Origin: Lachnospiraceae bacterium NSJ-143
Lineage (GTDB): Bacteria > Bacillota > Clostridia > Lachnospirales > Anaerotignaceae
Length of the DNA stretch: 64,000 nt
Direction of reading: 5' to 3'
Assembly: GCA_022867625.1 (NCBI GenBank)
Contig: JALIFM010000001.1
Coordinates: 124,001 to 188,000 of the forward strand
The translations under genes and the position numbers were made by a program. Positions 15,791 through 25,020 of this stretch are shown in pieces. The first letter of the stretch is position 1. The number at the start of each line of letters is the position of its first letter. The notes under the pieces were generated by a model. That model had not been told where the DNA came from. It worked only from the letters and a program-made list of their open reading frames with translations, and did no database searches.

Positions 15791-16873
15791 ATGAAAAAGA
15801 GAATAATATCATTGGCATTTGCGGCGGTTCTGGCTTTATCGGCGGTGGGCTGCGGTTCATCAGGCACAGGAACAGGAAGCGCATCGGGTTCGGCTTCCGG
15901 CTCGGCACAGGCTTCGGCTTCCGGTTCAGCTTCGCAGGAGGAAGGCACTGACGGAAAGGTTTACACAATAGGCATATCCCAGTTTGCAGAGCACGGTTCC
16001 CTTGATAACTGCCGTGAGGGCTTTATAAAGGGCCTTGCTGAAGAAGGCTTTGTTGAGGGCGAGAATCTTAAGCTGATATATGAAAACTCTCAGGCCGACA
16101 CAGGCACAGCGGGACAGATAGCCAGCAATTTTGTGGCTGAAAAGGTGGATATGATATGCGCTATAGCAACACCTTCTGCGGCAAGCGCCTACAATGCGGC
16201 TATGAAAACCGACATACCGGTTATATACACAGCAATAACAGACCCTGTAATGGCGGGCCTTGCCAACGAGGACGGTTCTCCGGTAGGAAACATTACCGGA
16301 ACAAGCGATAAGCTTCCGGTTGATGCACAGCTTGAGATGATAAGAAAAATGCTTCCAGACGCCAAAACAATAGGTATTCTCTATACCACAAGCGAGGTAA
16401 ACTCCGAGTCATCAATAAAGGAATATGAATCGCTTGTAGGCAAATACGGATTCACACTTGAAACAATGGGAATAAGCACAATATCCGACATACCTCTTGC
16501 TATGGACAGTCTTGTGACAAAGGTTGACTGCATTACAAACCTTACAGACAACACAGTTGTTCAGGGCCTTGCCACAGAGATAGCCAAGGCTACAGACGCA
16601 GGTATCCCTGTGTTCGGCTCAGAAATAGAGCAGGTTAAAAACGGCTGCCTTGCGGCTGAGGGCCTTGAGTTTGTAAGCCTCGGCGAGCAGACAGGCAGAA
16701 TGGCAGCAAAGGTGTTAAGGGGCGAGGCTAAGGCCAGCGATATGAATTTTGAGACAATAACAGAATGCGGATTATATCTTAACACAGCTGTTGCAGAAAA
16801 GTTAAACATAGAGGTTGACAGCGATTACGCCGCTACGGCAGTTGAAATTTTTGACACTATAGCTGAACAGTAA
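15791..16873 (+). CDS. ABC transporter substrate-binding lipoprotein, TrpX-like
   Basis: A 360-residue lipoprotein with lipobox LSAVGC (Cys near residue 21) and a Gly/Ser/Ala tether of about 30 residues resembling that of the protein at 12929. The rest is an ABC_sub_bind (PF04392) domain, the family to which TrpX belongs (GISQFAEHGSLD, CAIATPSAASAY, PVIYTAITDP, GITGTS-like NITGTSD). Together with the permease and ATPase downstream it fits the TrpXYZ predicted tryptophan importer of Firmicutes. The Trp T-box in front strongly supports tryptophan or a precursor as ligand. Confidence 0.9.
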   Translation: MKKRIISLAFAAVLALSAVGCGSSGTGTGSASGSASGSAQASASGSASQEEGTDGKVYTIGISQFAEHGSLDNCREGFIKGLAEEGFVEGENLKLIYENSQADTGTAGQIASNFVAEKVDMICAIATPSAASAYNAAMKTDIPVIYTAITDPVMAGLANEDGSPVGNITGTSDKLPVDAQLEMIRKMLPDAKTIGILYTTSEVNSESSIKEYESLVGKYGFTLETMGISTISDIPLAMDSLVTKVDCITNLTDNTVVQGLATEIAKATDAGIPVFGSEIEQVKNGCLAAEGLEFVSLGEQTGRMAAKVLRGEAKASDMNFETITECGLYLNTAVAEKLNIEVDSDYAATAVEIFDTIAEQ

Positions 16874-17061
16874 TAGCGAAGCGTGGTTTAGCAAAGCGTG
16901 CAGTAGTAGCGAAGCGTGGTTTAGCAAAGCGTGCAGTAATAGCGAAGCGTGGTTTAGCAAAGCGTGCAGTAGTAGCGAAGCGTGGTTTAGCTAAGCGTGC
17001 ATTATAGCGAAGCGTGGTTTAGCGCAGCGTGCATTATAGCGAAGCGTGATTTAGCAAAGCG
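16874..17061 (+). repeat. Tandem array of six 32-33-bp units
   Basis: Units begin at 16874, 16907, 16940, 16973, 17005 and 17037, directly after the stop codon of the binding-protein gene. The first four have a period of 33 and the last two of 32. Each unit consists of two related halves (TAGCGAAGCGTG and TAGCAAAGCGTG), so the array is itself built from a shorter repeat. No spacers are present, so it is not a CRISPR. It lies in the transcribed region between trpX-like and permease genes and could set relative expression or mRNA stability. Confidence 0.93.
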
Positions 17062-17118
17062 CAACTCAGTACAGCATGCACTGGCAGAGTTTGGATTTAA
17101 GGAAGGGGAAGCAATATC

Positions 17119-18003
17119 ATGGGCATACTCACAGGAGTTCTGGAGCAGGGCTTTATATACGGCATAATGGCTCTGGGAGTTTATATAACATATAAAATAC
17201 TGGATTTTCCGGACCTTACAACAGACGGAAGCTTTCCGGCGGGAGCGGCTATTACAGCCGTACTCCTAACCGGGGGTATGAACCCATATTTGTCCCTTGT
17301 TATATCTTTTGCCGCCGGAATGGTTATAGGGGCGCTTACAGGCATTATACATGTTAAGTTTAAGGTAAGAGACCTCCTGAGCGGAATAATAATGATGACA
17401 GCGCTCTACAGCATTAACCTCAGGATTGCGGGCAAAGCCAATGTGCCGCTTTTTACACAGCAGACGGTTTTTGACAACAGCATTGTAAACGCAGTTTTTC
17501 CTGAATCGCTTGCTCCGTACCAGACAGTAATAGTGGCTTTTGTGCTGGCGTTAATAGCAAAGCTCCTGCTGGACGCTTATATGAAGACAAAAAGCGGGTT
17601 CCTGCTCAGGGCGGTGGGAAACAATGAAACCCTTGTAACAAGCCTTGCCAAGGATATAGGCCTTGTAAAGATTGTAGGCCTTGCCATAGCCAACGGGCTT
17701 ATAGCAATGAGCGGCAGCATAATGTGCCAGCAGCAGAGGTTCTTTGATATTTCAATGGGTACGGGAACAGTGGTTATAGGCCTTGCCAATGTAATAATAG
17801 GAACCAATGTTTTTAAGAACGTGTCATTTGTCAAAGCGACAACGGCGGTAATATTCGGCTCGGTGGTATACAAGGGCTGTGTGGCCTTTGCCATATCGAG
17901 AGGCATGAGCGCTACCGACATGAAATTTATAACGGCGTTTCTGTTCCTTATAATACTTATTATAACAATGGACCGCAAGAAGAAGGTGAAAAAGAGTGCT
18001 TGA
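17119..18003 (+). CDS. ABC transporter permease, TrpY-like
   Basis: A 294-residue integral membrane protein of the branched-chain-type permease family (BPD_transp_2) with about eight hydrophobic segments. Typical features are LDFPDLTTDGSFPAGAA near residues 27-43 and LRAVGNNETLVTSLAKD near 168-185, the cytoplasmic coupling loop. AAGGAAGGGG precedes the ATG. It is encoded after the tandem repeat, and its 3' end overlaps the ATPase gene by eight bases, so the two are translationally coupled. Confidence 0.92.
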   Translation: MGILTGVLEQGFIYGIMALGVYITYKILDFPDLTTDGSFPAGAAITAVLLTGGMNPYLSLVISFAAGMVIGALTGIIHVKFKVRDLLSGIIMMTALYSINLRIAGKANVPLFTQQTVFDNSIVNAVFPESLAPYQTVIVAFVLALIAKLLLDAYMKTKSGFLLRAVGNNETLVTSLAKDIGLVKIVGLAIANGLIAMSGSIMCQQQRFFDISMGTGTVVIGLANVIIGTNVFKNVSFVKATTAVIFGSVVYKGCVAFAISRGMSATDMKFITAFLFLIILIITMDRKKKVKKSA

Positions 18004-18769
18004 GCTTAAGAATATAGATAAATACTACAATATAGGCACAATAAACGAGATGTGTCTGTTTAATAACTTTAACCTGACTGTAGGCGACGGTGAGTTTGTA
18101 TCGGTTGTGGGCTCAAACGGCTCCGGAAAAACATCAATGCTCAACCTTATCTGCGGAAGCTCCCATGTTGACGGCGGAAAAATACTTATGAATGGCAAGG
18201 ATATAACATTTAAGAAGGAATTTCAGCGCTACCGCGATATAGGACGCGTATATCAGGACCCTGCCATGGGAACCTGTCCGGATATGACTATACTTGAAAA
18301 CATGGCTATTGCCGACAACAAATCAAAGAGCTATGGGCTGAGGCTTGGCATAAACAGGAGCCGTGTCGATTTTTACAGAGACCAGCTCAAAAGCCTTAAC
18401 CTTGGCCTTGAGGATAAGCTGCATGTAAAGGTGGGGGCGCTTTCCGGCGGACAGAGGCAGGCCATGGCTCTTTTGATGGCTACAATGACAGATATAAAAT
18501 TTCTTATACTAGACGAGCATACGGCAGCCCTTGACCCTAAGACAGCGGACCTGATAATGGAGCTTACAGACGAGGTGGTAAGGGAAAAGCACCTTACAAC
18601 AGTTATGGTAACACATAACCTGAGGTACGCGGTCGAGTATGGAAACCGCCTTATAATGATGCATAAGGGCAAAACGGTAATTGACAAGGCCGGAGAAGAC
18701 AAGGAAAAGATAGTTGTAAACGATATACTTGATGTGTTTAATGAAATTAGCATTGAATGCGGAAACTAG
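17996..18769 (+). CDS. ABC transporter ATPase, TrpZ-like
   Basis: A 257-residue ATPase: Walker A GSNGSGKTS near residue 39, signature LSGGQRQA near 149, Walker B FLILDEHTAALDPK near 169 (His after Asp-Glu instead of the usual Pro, as seen in this subfamily), and H-loop VTHNLRYA. The GTG start at 17996 overlaps the permease gene by eight bases and has AGAAGGTG upstream. It completes the T-box-controlled transporter. Confidence 0.93.
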   Translation: MLELKNIDKYYNIGTINEMCLFNNFNLTVGDGEFVSVVGSNGSGKTSMLNLICGSSHVDGGKILMNGKDITFKKEFQRYRDIGRVYQDPAMGTCPDMTILENMAIADNKSKSYGLRLGINRSRVDFYRDQLKSLNLGLEDKLHVKVGALSGGQRQAMALLMATMTDIKFLILDEHTAALDPKTADLIMELTDEVVREKHLTTVMVTHNLRYAVEYGNRLIMMHKGKTVIDKAGEDKEKIVVNDILDVFNEISIECGN

Positions 18770-18836
18770 GTACTGAGGAGATTTTTGATTAAAATTTAAT
18801 ACTGTATATGCTTTTCGCTTATTTCAAATAATGTCG

Positions 18837-18872
18837 GCCCTCCGAAACAATTTTCCGGAGGGCTGTTTTATT
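18837..18872 (+). terminator. Terminator of the TrpXYZ-like operon
   Basis: GCCCTCCG (18837-18844) and CGGAGGGC (18856-18863) form a perfect 8-bp stem, followed by TGTTTTATTATT. Confidence 0.9.
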
Positions 18873-19053
18873 ATTACCGGTTAAAGGCGCGATTCAGATT
18901 ACCAGTAAGGATTGCCGCCTGCTTAAACAGTCTCAGGAGCTGAAAGCAATTATTTAAATTTTTCAGATACAAAAAAGGAACGCCTTAAAAACGCCCCTTA
19001 AATGTCCAGCTTATTGTTTTGCTGAGATTCCCATATTAGTGTCTGTTAAATGT

Positions 19054-19386
19054 TTAAATGAATTCGGCGCTCTTTACAACTACACCGCATCTTGAAGCTA
19101 TACTGCTGATTTCGTATTCGGTAATCTGCCGCCTTGCTATTATAACAGCGGCTTTTTTTCTGTAATCAGCGCATAAGGTCAGGTTAGAAATGCTGTTGAA
19201 CTCATTTTCAAGCATTTTCTCCTCTTTTCTGGAGTCGATGTTTGAAAGTGAAAGCTTTATAACCGTACGGTTATCGCATGAACCGCAGTATTCGTTTTCT
19301 CTGCGGTTATCGGTTTTGCTGTTTTTCCTGAAAAGGCCAAGCAGTCCGCCCAAAATCGGCCTGTCCTTTACTGCCATTTCTGACAT
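19054..19386 (-). CDS. Conserved-looking small protein of unknown function (110 residues)
   Basis: I do not recognise a family. The protein is soluble, with a hydrophobic Gly-rich patch near the N-terminus (PILGGLLGLF), a CGSC motif near residue 34, and a cysteine pair further on. The ending GVVVKSAEFI follows an alpha/beta pattern. The start is ATG 19386 with GGGGAGG eight bases upstream; a longer frame to 19419 lacks a ribosome site. It is a single-gene unit with coding-like codon use. Confidence 0.65.
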   Translation of the reverse strand: MSEMAVKDRPILGGLLGLFRKNSKTDNRRENEYCGSCDNRTVIKLSLSNIDSRKEEKMLENEFNSISNLTLCADYRKKAAVIIARRQITEYEISSIASRCGVVVKSAEFI

Positions 19387-19571
19387 TTTAAAATCCTCCC
19401 CTTTATAATAATCCTGCAAATTTTACATCATAAACGGGAATAAGGCAATATGTTTTTTTGGTTTTTAATATTAAATTTTCATGTGGCTTTTTATCCGGCA
19501 TAAAAGCTTAAAAGGTGTACGCAAAAAAGCCAAACACAGCCCTGTTGCGTACACCTTTCTGATTTTGCACT

Positions 19572-21749
19572 TTATTTGAATAATCCGCCAATCATGCCGA
19601 AAAGCTTTTTAAATATGCCTATAAGTCTTGTAAAAACTGTCCCTACAATACCTGTATCCTCATTTATATCAGGAGCGGCGTCATCATCGTCCTTTGTTAT
19701 CTCGTCGGTGCGCATTATTACCTGTATGCTCTGGGGTGCAGAGTTTTTGTCAGAGGTAAACGACTGGGCCGGCAGTGAGGAGTCCATGTTGAGAAGGTTA
19801 TTGTCATCGCCTGTATATTCATCCCATTTATCATCGGCAAGGTTTTTGATTGTGTCCTTGGCGTTTTTAATTACACCAGTCTGCGAAAGGCCGGTTATAG
19901 ACTGTGAGAGGGCGTCTATAATTCCGTTTAGTGCGGCCTCTGTCCCTGTATTGAGGCTCTCACCCGAATTTTTCAGCATATCCCTGAGCTTTGTAAGGAA
20001 GCTGTGAACGGATTTAAGGCTGCTGTTTGTTTTTTCCACTGTGTTTTTGCTGTCGGATATAAGGGAGTCTATATCCGATTTATATTTATTGGCTGTTTCA
20101 ACAGAACTGTTAATGGCGTCAATTCCCGACTGGGCCTTCAGGCTTGCGTCGCCGATTATATCTGTAAGGTCCTGTGAGTCCGCAATTATGCTGTGGAAGT
20201 CATCACTGTGCGAATAGATATTGTCTATGGCTTTTTGGGAAAGGTCGGAAAGCTCAGATAAATCGTCTGTCAGCTGTTCAATATTAAAGCCTTCCTTAGT
20301 AAACTTGTCGTAGTCTCCAAGTATGCCGCAGAGGTTTCCGACATTTTTGCTGAGGGCGCTGATGTCCGATGACAGGTACTGTATTGAGTAGAGCACAGCC
20401 CATATGCCGCCGGAGTTGACATCTCCGTTTTCGTAAAACGACTGCATGAGGCTGTCTGATATATAGCCTACGTTTCCGTCGCTTGAAAGGGTTTCCAGAC
20501 TGTTTCCGAGGTTTTCGCCAGCATCGGATATTCCCTTGAGATAAGCCCTTATGTTCTCTGAGTTTTTAGAAAGCTTTTTAATATTGTCAGACATGCTTTC
20601 AAGCACATTGTGCCATCTTGTCTCGTCCTCATCGGCAGAAGTTATTAAATCGTCTATAGCCGCAAGTCCGGCATTTATGGAATCCATATTCGATTTGATA
20701 TCGGTGAGTGTTGAGGTGAACGCCTGAACAGAGTCGTTAAGACTGTTTAAATCAGTGTTTATATCGTTTACAGCGCTCTGGGCAGTGTCAAAATGCGCGC
20801 TGTACGGCTCCAAAGCATCTGAAAGTCCCTGAATATCATTGAGAGCCTTTTCGGCCTCGTCATAAACCTCGTTTTTTGAATCGGCAATTATGCCTCTGGC
20901 TTTGTCAAGCTCCTTCAGTCCGGCTGAGGTATCGCTGAAGCTTTTCTGCATACCGTCAAGGGTATCAAGTATTATATCCAGGCTGTCGCTTATAGTGTCG
21001 GCAGAGTCCTCAATATCCTCCTTGGCGTCACGCAGGTCGTTTATCTTGTCTACCTGGCTCATTGTAGCCGGCTGAAGCATAAAAATCATTCCGGAAAACT
21101 CAAAGTCGTCTGAGCCTATGGAAAGTGTAAAATGCTGCTCCTCACCAGGAAGGGCAAAAAACACTATGGTCTTAAGGCTGCCTACAGACACTATCTGGCT
21201 TCCGGGAGCATCTACACTCAGTACGTCGTCCACATCCACAACACAGGCCGCCTCCATAAGCAGGTTGTTTTTGTAGTAATCGCTTGAGTTTTCGTTGGGA
21301 ACAGCGTCAATGTTTATTTCAATAAGGCCGCTTGTACCTGCAAGCTCCTCAGCTTTTGCCGGTACGCCGTTAAGCTTGTAGCTCACATCAATATTCCATG
21401 GCAGCTCAGATGTAAGCACGGGGTCCTTTCCCTCAAAATAAAAGCGTTTTGGTATTGATGCGCTTTTTGAGAAATCAAATTTAACACTGTTTTCACCTGT
21501 CTGGGCCTCAGTATAGTCTGTCATGTTTATAATATCGCCGTATGTGCCGTAGTCGGTTATGTCAGTATTGCTGTTAAGGCTGTAGCTTTTTACTACACTG
21601 CTTTTGGTTGCACTGCCGTAGCTGTCAAGGTTTATATAAAGTGTTTCGTCGTATGTCGCGGCAGGGGGCGCGGCAATGGCTTCAACCGCTATAAGCGCTG
21701 ATAAAAGCATGGCTGAAGCTGAAGAAATTATTTTTTTATGTCTGAGCAT
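19572..21749 (-). CDS. Secreted coiled-coil protein paired with an MMPL transporter
   Basis: A 725-residue exported protein. The signal peptide occupies about the first 27 residues (cleavage near AIAAPP), and a beta-rich domain spans residues 30-230. A very long helical region, about 235-640, follows, rich in Asp/Ser/Leu heptads (repeated SDSLDIILDTLDGMQK-like blocks). The C-terminus ends in a hydrophobic amphipathic stretch (RLIGIFKKLFGMIGGLFK). The plan recalls the periplasm-spanning part of YhgE/Pip-like exporters. It is encoded immediately downstream of the MMPL protein and is probably co-transcribed, so it may form the extracellular part of that exporter (inference). Confidence 0.8.
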   Translation of the reverse strand: MLRHKKIISSASAMLLSALIAVEAIAAPPAATYDETLYINLDSYGSATKSSVVKSYSLNSNTDITDYGTYGDIINMTDYTEAQTGENSVKFDFSKSASIPKRFYFEGKDPVLTSELPWNIDVSYKLNGVPAKAEELAGTSGLIEINIDAVPNENSSDYYKNNLLMEAACVVDVDDVLSVDAPGSQIVSVGSLKTIVFFALPGEEQHFTLSIGSDDFEFSGMIFMLQPATMSQVDKINDLRDAKEDIEDSADTISDSLDIILDTLDGMQKSFSDTSAGLKELDKARGIIADSKNEVYDEAEKALNDIQGLSDALEPYSAHFDTAQSAVNDINTDLNSLNDSVQAFTSTLTDIKSNMDSINAGLAAIDDLITSADEDETRWHNVLESMSDNIKKLSKNSENIRAYLKGISDAGENLGNSLETLSSDGNVGYISDSLMQSFYENGDVNSGGIWAVLYSIQYLSSDISALSKNVGNLCGILGDYDKFTKEGFNIEQLTDDLSELSDLSQKAIDNIYSHSDDFHSIIADSQDLTDIIGDASLKAQSGIDAINSSVETANKYKSDIDSLISDSKNTVEKTNSSLKSVHSFLTKLRDMLKNSGESLNTGTEAALNGIIDALSQSITGLSQTGVIKNAKDTIKNLADDKWDEYTGDDNNLLNMDSSLPAQSFTSDKNSAPQSIQVIMRTDEITKDDDDAAPDINEDTGIVGTVFTRLIGIFKKLFGMIGGLFK

Positions 21750-21784
21750 GTTTTCATCTCCTTAATCAATGAAGGCCTTATTGG

Positions 21785-21803
21785 TTTTGAGCGGAGCTCA
21801 AAA
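21785..21803 (-). terminator. Intergenic hairpin between transporter and coiled-coil genes
   Basis: A perfect 8-bp stem, TTTTGAGC (21785-21792) and GCTCAAAA (21796-21803), with a 3-nt loop. It has no strong T-run, so it is more likely an mRNA stabiliser or weak attenuator than a full terminator. Confidence 0.45.
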
Positions 21804-21889
21804 TGCAGCAGCGCCAACGAAGGCCTTTAATGTCAATGCCGGGGTGTTTTGTGTATTTAATGACAGCTGTCCGGCTGCGTCATTTGCTT

Positions 21890-24067
21890 TTACTGCGCTG
21901 CCGGAGCGTTTGTATCCGGAGGCACGCTTATTTTTTTCTTCTTTAAAAGCTTCTTTTTCTTTTTTTCCTCAACATGTTTAAGTCTGTGCATTATTGTCCT
22001 GTCAAAGAGCGACAGGAGCGCCGGAAGGAGTGTAAGCACAAGCAGTACGCTTAAAAATGCGCCCCTTCCTACAAAATGCCCAACCTGGGATATTGAGCGG
22101 ATACTGCTTGTAAAATATATAATATAGCCCACAACCATAAGTATTGAGCCGGAAGTCAGTATTGAGAGGGCGCTTTTCTGTATAGCCTTGAGTGCGGCCT
22201 CCTTTCTGTTGCTGCAAGAGTCTCTGAGTAACAGATAGTTGTTTGTCATAAGTATTGAGTAATCCACAGTGGCGCCTATTTGAACGCAGCCTACTATTAT
22301 ATAGCCTATATAGATTACGTTTTCGCCGGCTATATAAGGCATAGTCATGTTTATAAATATAGCAAGCTCAATAGGTATAACTATAAGTATAGGTATAAAT
22401 ATTGTTTTAAATGTAATCATTACAACCAGAGCAACACCGAGAAGCGAGAAAAGCGACACTCGGTTATAGTCTACTGTCAGTATATCGCGTATATCCATTG
22501 CTGTAGGTGTAAGCCCAATTACATATGAGCCTTCGGGATAATACCTTTTTACTGTTTCGTTTACTGTGTTGCTGCAGGTGAAGGAGTAATCGCTTTCCTC
22601 AGAGTTTTTCATGGATATGATAATTCTTGAAAAATCGTCGGTCCGGAATTCCTTTGTAAGCTTATCAGGCAGAAAATCCTGCGGTATGCCTTTAGGGAGT
22701 GTTCCGGAAAGGGATACGGCGTAATTTACAAAGCCAAGGTCGTCAAGGTCGTCTGTGAGGTTGCGTTCCTTTACCACAGAGCCGTTTGGCACTATGGCCA
22801 GTATAATGTTGGATTTGCCGAATTCCTTTTCAATATCCCTTGCGTCGTCGTAAACCTTTGTGCCGGGGCCGGCCCCTTGGGCTTCATCACCGAATTTGAA
22901 TCTGTTCATTGTCTGGCCTACATAGCTTGGGGCAGCGATAATAATACAGACTATAAGCACAGGTACATGTATCTTGTACAGAAACATCGAAAATTTCCCA
23001 AATGACGGCACAAAGGACTTGTGGCTGAATTTCTCTATAAGCGGCGTGAACCGTATTATAAGGGAAGGCATGAGGAATATTACTGTTAAGAGCGAACAGA
23101 TAACGCCCTTTGCCAGCACAAAGCCCATATCGCTGCCTATATTAAACCTCATAAGGGCCATTACTATAAAGCCGACTATCGTGGTGGCGCCGCTGGAGAG
23201 TATCGAAAGGCAGGCTTCTTTGAGGGCAGACTCCATAGCAGGTTTCATTTCCATGCCGCTGTTCCTGTAGGATTTGAACGTATGCAGCAGGAATATGGAG
23301 TAGTCGATTGAAACTGCCAGCTGGAGTATTGCCGATATTGAGAATGTAAAAAACGATATCTCACCAAATATGATATTTGTGCCCATGTTAAGTATTATGG
23401 CGATACCCATAATCAGTATAAAGAGCACAGGCTCAAACCACGACTCGGTGGTAAGCGCAAGCAGTGCGAAGGTAACAAACAGTGCCAGTATTACGGCTAC
23501 GGTAAGCTCCTTTACAACAGATTCCTGTCTTTCCTTGTTGGCTACTGCGCTTCCGGCATAGGAGGCGTTGTCGCCAGCTATTTTATAAATCTTATCCACA
23601 GCCTCGCGCGTTTTCTGGTCATAGCTTCCTTCCTCAAAAACGATTTCCATAACGGCGTTGCCGTCTTTGTAGAATGTGTTTCCCTTGCCGATAATATTGT
23701 TGAAGTCATCAAGGGAGGACTGCACAAATGATTCAGACATATAGGTCTGTGTTACACTGTCAGGGCCAAGCACTATGGAAACGCCGTCAACATCGGCAAT
23801 TTCCTCCCTTATCCTTTTGGCTTCCTGAACGGAGACGTTTTTGAGCATTACTCTGGCAAGGCCCGGATAGCCGAATTCGTCTTCCATAACATCAAGTGCC
23901 TGCTTTGTTGGGGCAAATTCAGGCAGATATGTGCTCAAATCGTAGTTTATGCCTACAAAAGGATAACACAGGATACTTATAAACAAGGCCAGAACAAAGG
24001 TTTTTTCTATAATGCCGCATTTGGAAACTATAAAATGGACTATGTTGTCGAAATAAGAATTTTTCAT
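21890..24067 (-). CDS. MMPL/RND-family transporter
   Basis: A 725-residue membrane protein with duplicated RND architecture. TM1 is near residue 18-38, a first extracellular domain spans about 40-190, and TM2-6 span about 195-370, including the SIDYSIFLLH motif. TM7 and a second extracellular domain (about 375-560) follow, then TM8-12 with VDYSILMTNNY. Such two-halved MMPL proteins export lipids, siderophores or small molecules using the proton gradient. The start is ATG 24067 with GGAGG five bases upstream. It is divergent from the TetR gene at 24248 and probably under its control. Confidence 0.92.
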   Translation of the reverse strand: MKNSYFDNIVHFIVSKCGIIEKTFVLALFISILCYPFVGINYDLSTYLPEFAPTKQALDVMEDEFGYPGLARVMLKNVSVQEAKRIREEIADVDGVSIVLGPDSVTQTYMSESFVQSSLDDFNNIIGKGNTFYKDGNAVMEIVFEEGSYDQKTREAVDKIYKIAGDNASYAGSAVANKERQESVVKELTVAVILALFVTFALLALTTESWFEPVLFILIMGIAIILNMGTNIIFGEISFFTFSISAILQLAVSIDYSIFLLHTFKSYRNSGMEMKPAMESALKEACLSILSSGATTIVGFIVMALMRFNIGSDMGFVLAKGVICSLLTVIFLMPSLIIRFTPLIEKFSHKSFVPSFGKFSMFLYKIHVPVLIVCIIIAAPSYVGQTMNRFKFGDEAQGAGPGTKVYDDARDIEKEFGKSNIILAIVPNGSVVKERNLTDDLDDLGFVNYAVSLSGTLPKGIPQDFLPDKLTKEFRTDDFSRIIISMKNSEESDYSFTCSNTVNETVKRYYPEGSYVIGLTPTAMDIRDILTVDYNRVSLFSLLGVALVVMITFKTIFIPILIVIPIELAIFINMTMPYIAGENVIYIGYIIVGCVQIGATVDYSILMTNNYLLLRDSCSNRKEAALKAIQKSALSILTSGSILMVVGYIIYFTSSIRSISQVGHFVGRGAFLSVLLVLTLLPALLSLFDRTIMHRLKHVEEKKKKKLLKKKKISVPPDTNAPAAQ

Positions 24068-24080
24068 CGCTGCCTCCATT

Positions 24081-24136
24081 TATCAACATTGAATTGATTT
24101 TTGAACTTAATTGTATTATAATTCATAGTGTTGATA
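24081..24136. promoter_or_regulatory. Candidate TetR operator between the divergent genes
   Basis: TATCAACA (24081-24088) and TGTTGATA (24129-24136) are perfect inverted arms. They extend inward as related sequence: reverse complement of the left is AATTCAATGTTGATA, and the right is AATTCATAGTGTTGATA. They lie just upstream of the MMPL start and within the TetR control region. Confidence 0.65.
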
Positions 24137-24247
24137 GTTACAATAATCAAAACATTAAATTTACGTTTAATAAAACACCAGTGGATATAATTTTATTCAT
24201 TAATAAACAGAATTGGGAGTTATGTTTATTAATTCAGGAGGGATTAT

Positions 24248-24832
24248 ATGGACAGTTCTAAAGAGGACAGGCGCATAAGGCGCACAAAAAAACTTCTTAA
24301 GCAGGCTTTGGCACAGCTTATGGACGAAAAGGAGTTTAAGGATATAACAGTCAAGGATATAACTGAAAGAGCCGACCTTAACAGGGGCACCTTCTACCTG
24401 CACTACACAGATACCTATGATATATTAAACAAGATAGAAAATGAAATTCTGGAAAACATACAGTACATGATTGACGAGTATCTTAAAAAGGCGGACCTTT
24501 CCGCAACTACAGTGCTTCCGGCTCTGCGGCCTATAGCGGAGTATATTCTGGACAATGCCGATATCTGCCGCTGTCTTATAAATAACAGGGCATCTGCCGA
24601 TTTTATAGAAAAGCTCCAGAGCCTTATTTTTAAAAACTGCGCGGACATTATCAAGAGGCGGTATAATCTTGCGTCAAATAAAAGCTATGATTATTATTTC
24701 AGCTTTATAACCTATGGAATTATAGGGCTGATGAAAAAATGGCTTGATATAACGCCTATGGCCCCGGTGGATGAGGTTGTTGTTCTGGCCGACAAGGTCA
24801 TTACTGCTTCTGGTACAGCCTTAAAGCAGTAG
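24248..24832 (+). CDS. TetR/AcrR-family regulator
   Basis: A 194-residue regulator. The N-terminal TetR HTH (residues about 10-57: TKKLLKQALAQLMDEKEFKD, ITVKDITERADLNRGTFYLHY) is followed by an all-helical ligand domain of the TetR_C type found in Firmicutes dihydroxyacetone-kinase-regulator-like members. CAGGAGGG lies eight bases before ATG. It is divergent from the MMPL transporter with an inverted repeat between them, so it likely represses that exporter until a substrate binds. Confidence 0.9.
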   Translation: MDSSKEDRRIRRTKKLLKQALAQLMDEKEFKDITVKDITERADLNRGTFYLHYTDTYDILNKIENEILENIQYMIDEYLKKADLSATTVLPALRPIAEYILDNADICRCLINNRASADFIEKLQSLIFKNCADIIKRRYNLASNKSYDYYFSFITYGIIGLMKKWLDITPMAPVDEVVVLADKVITASGTALKQ

Positions 24833-25020
24833 TGTGCAAATTCGGACAGGCTTAATTGTAAAAATCTGTTTTTAAATACTGTCTGGCGTGGTAAAATATC
24901 AACAGGCAAAGTTAAGCCGTTCAGCCTGCGGTAATGGGTGTATATTTAAGGTATAGGCCGCAAAGCAGATGCTTTTAAGAGATTTGCCTGCACACTACAT
25001 TTTATGGGAGATGGTTATAT

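Noticed and set aside
16874-17061. CRISPR array suggested by regularly spaced repeats
   Set aside because: Units are contiguous with no unique spacers, the period is only 32-33 bases, and no cas genes are near.
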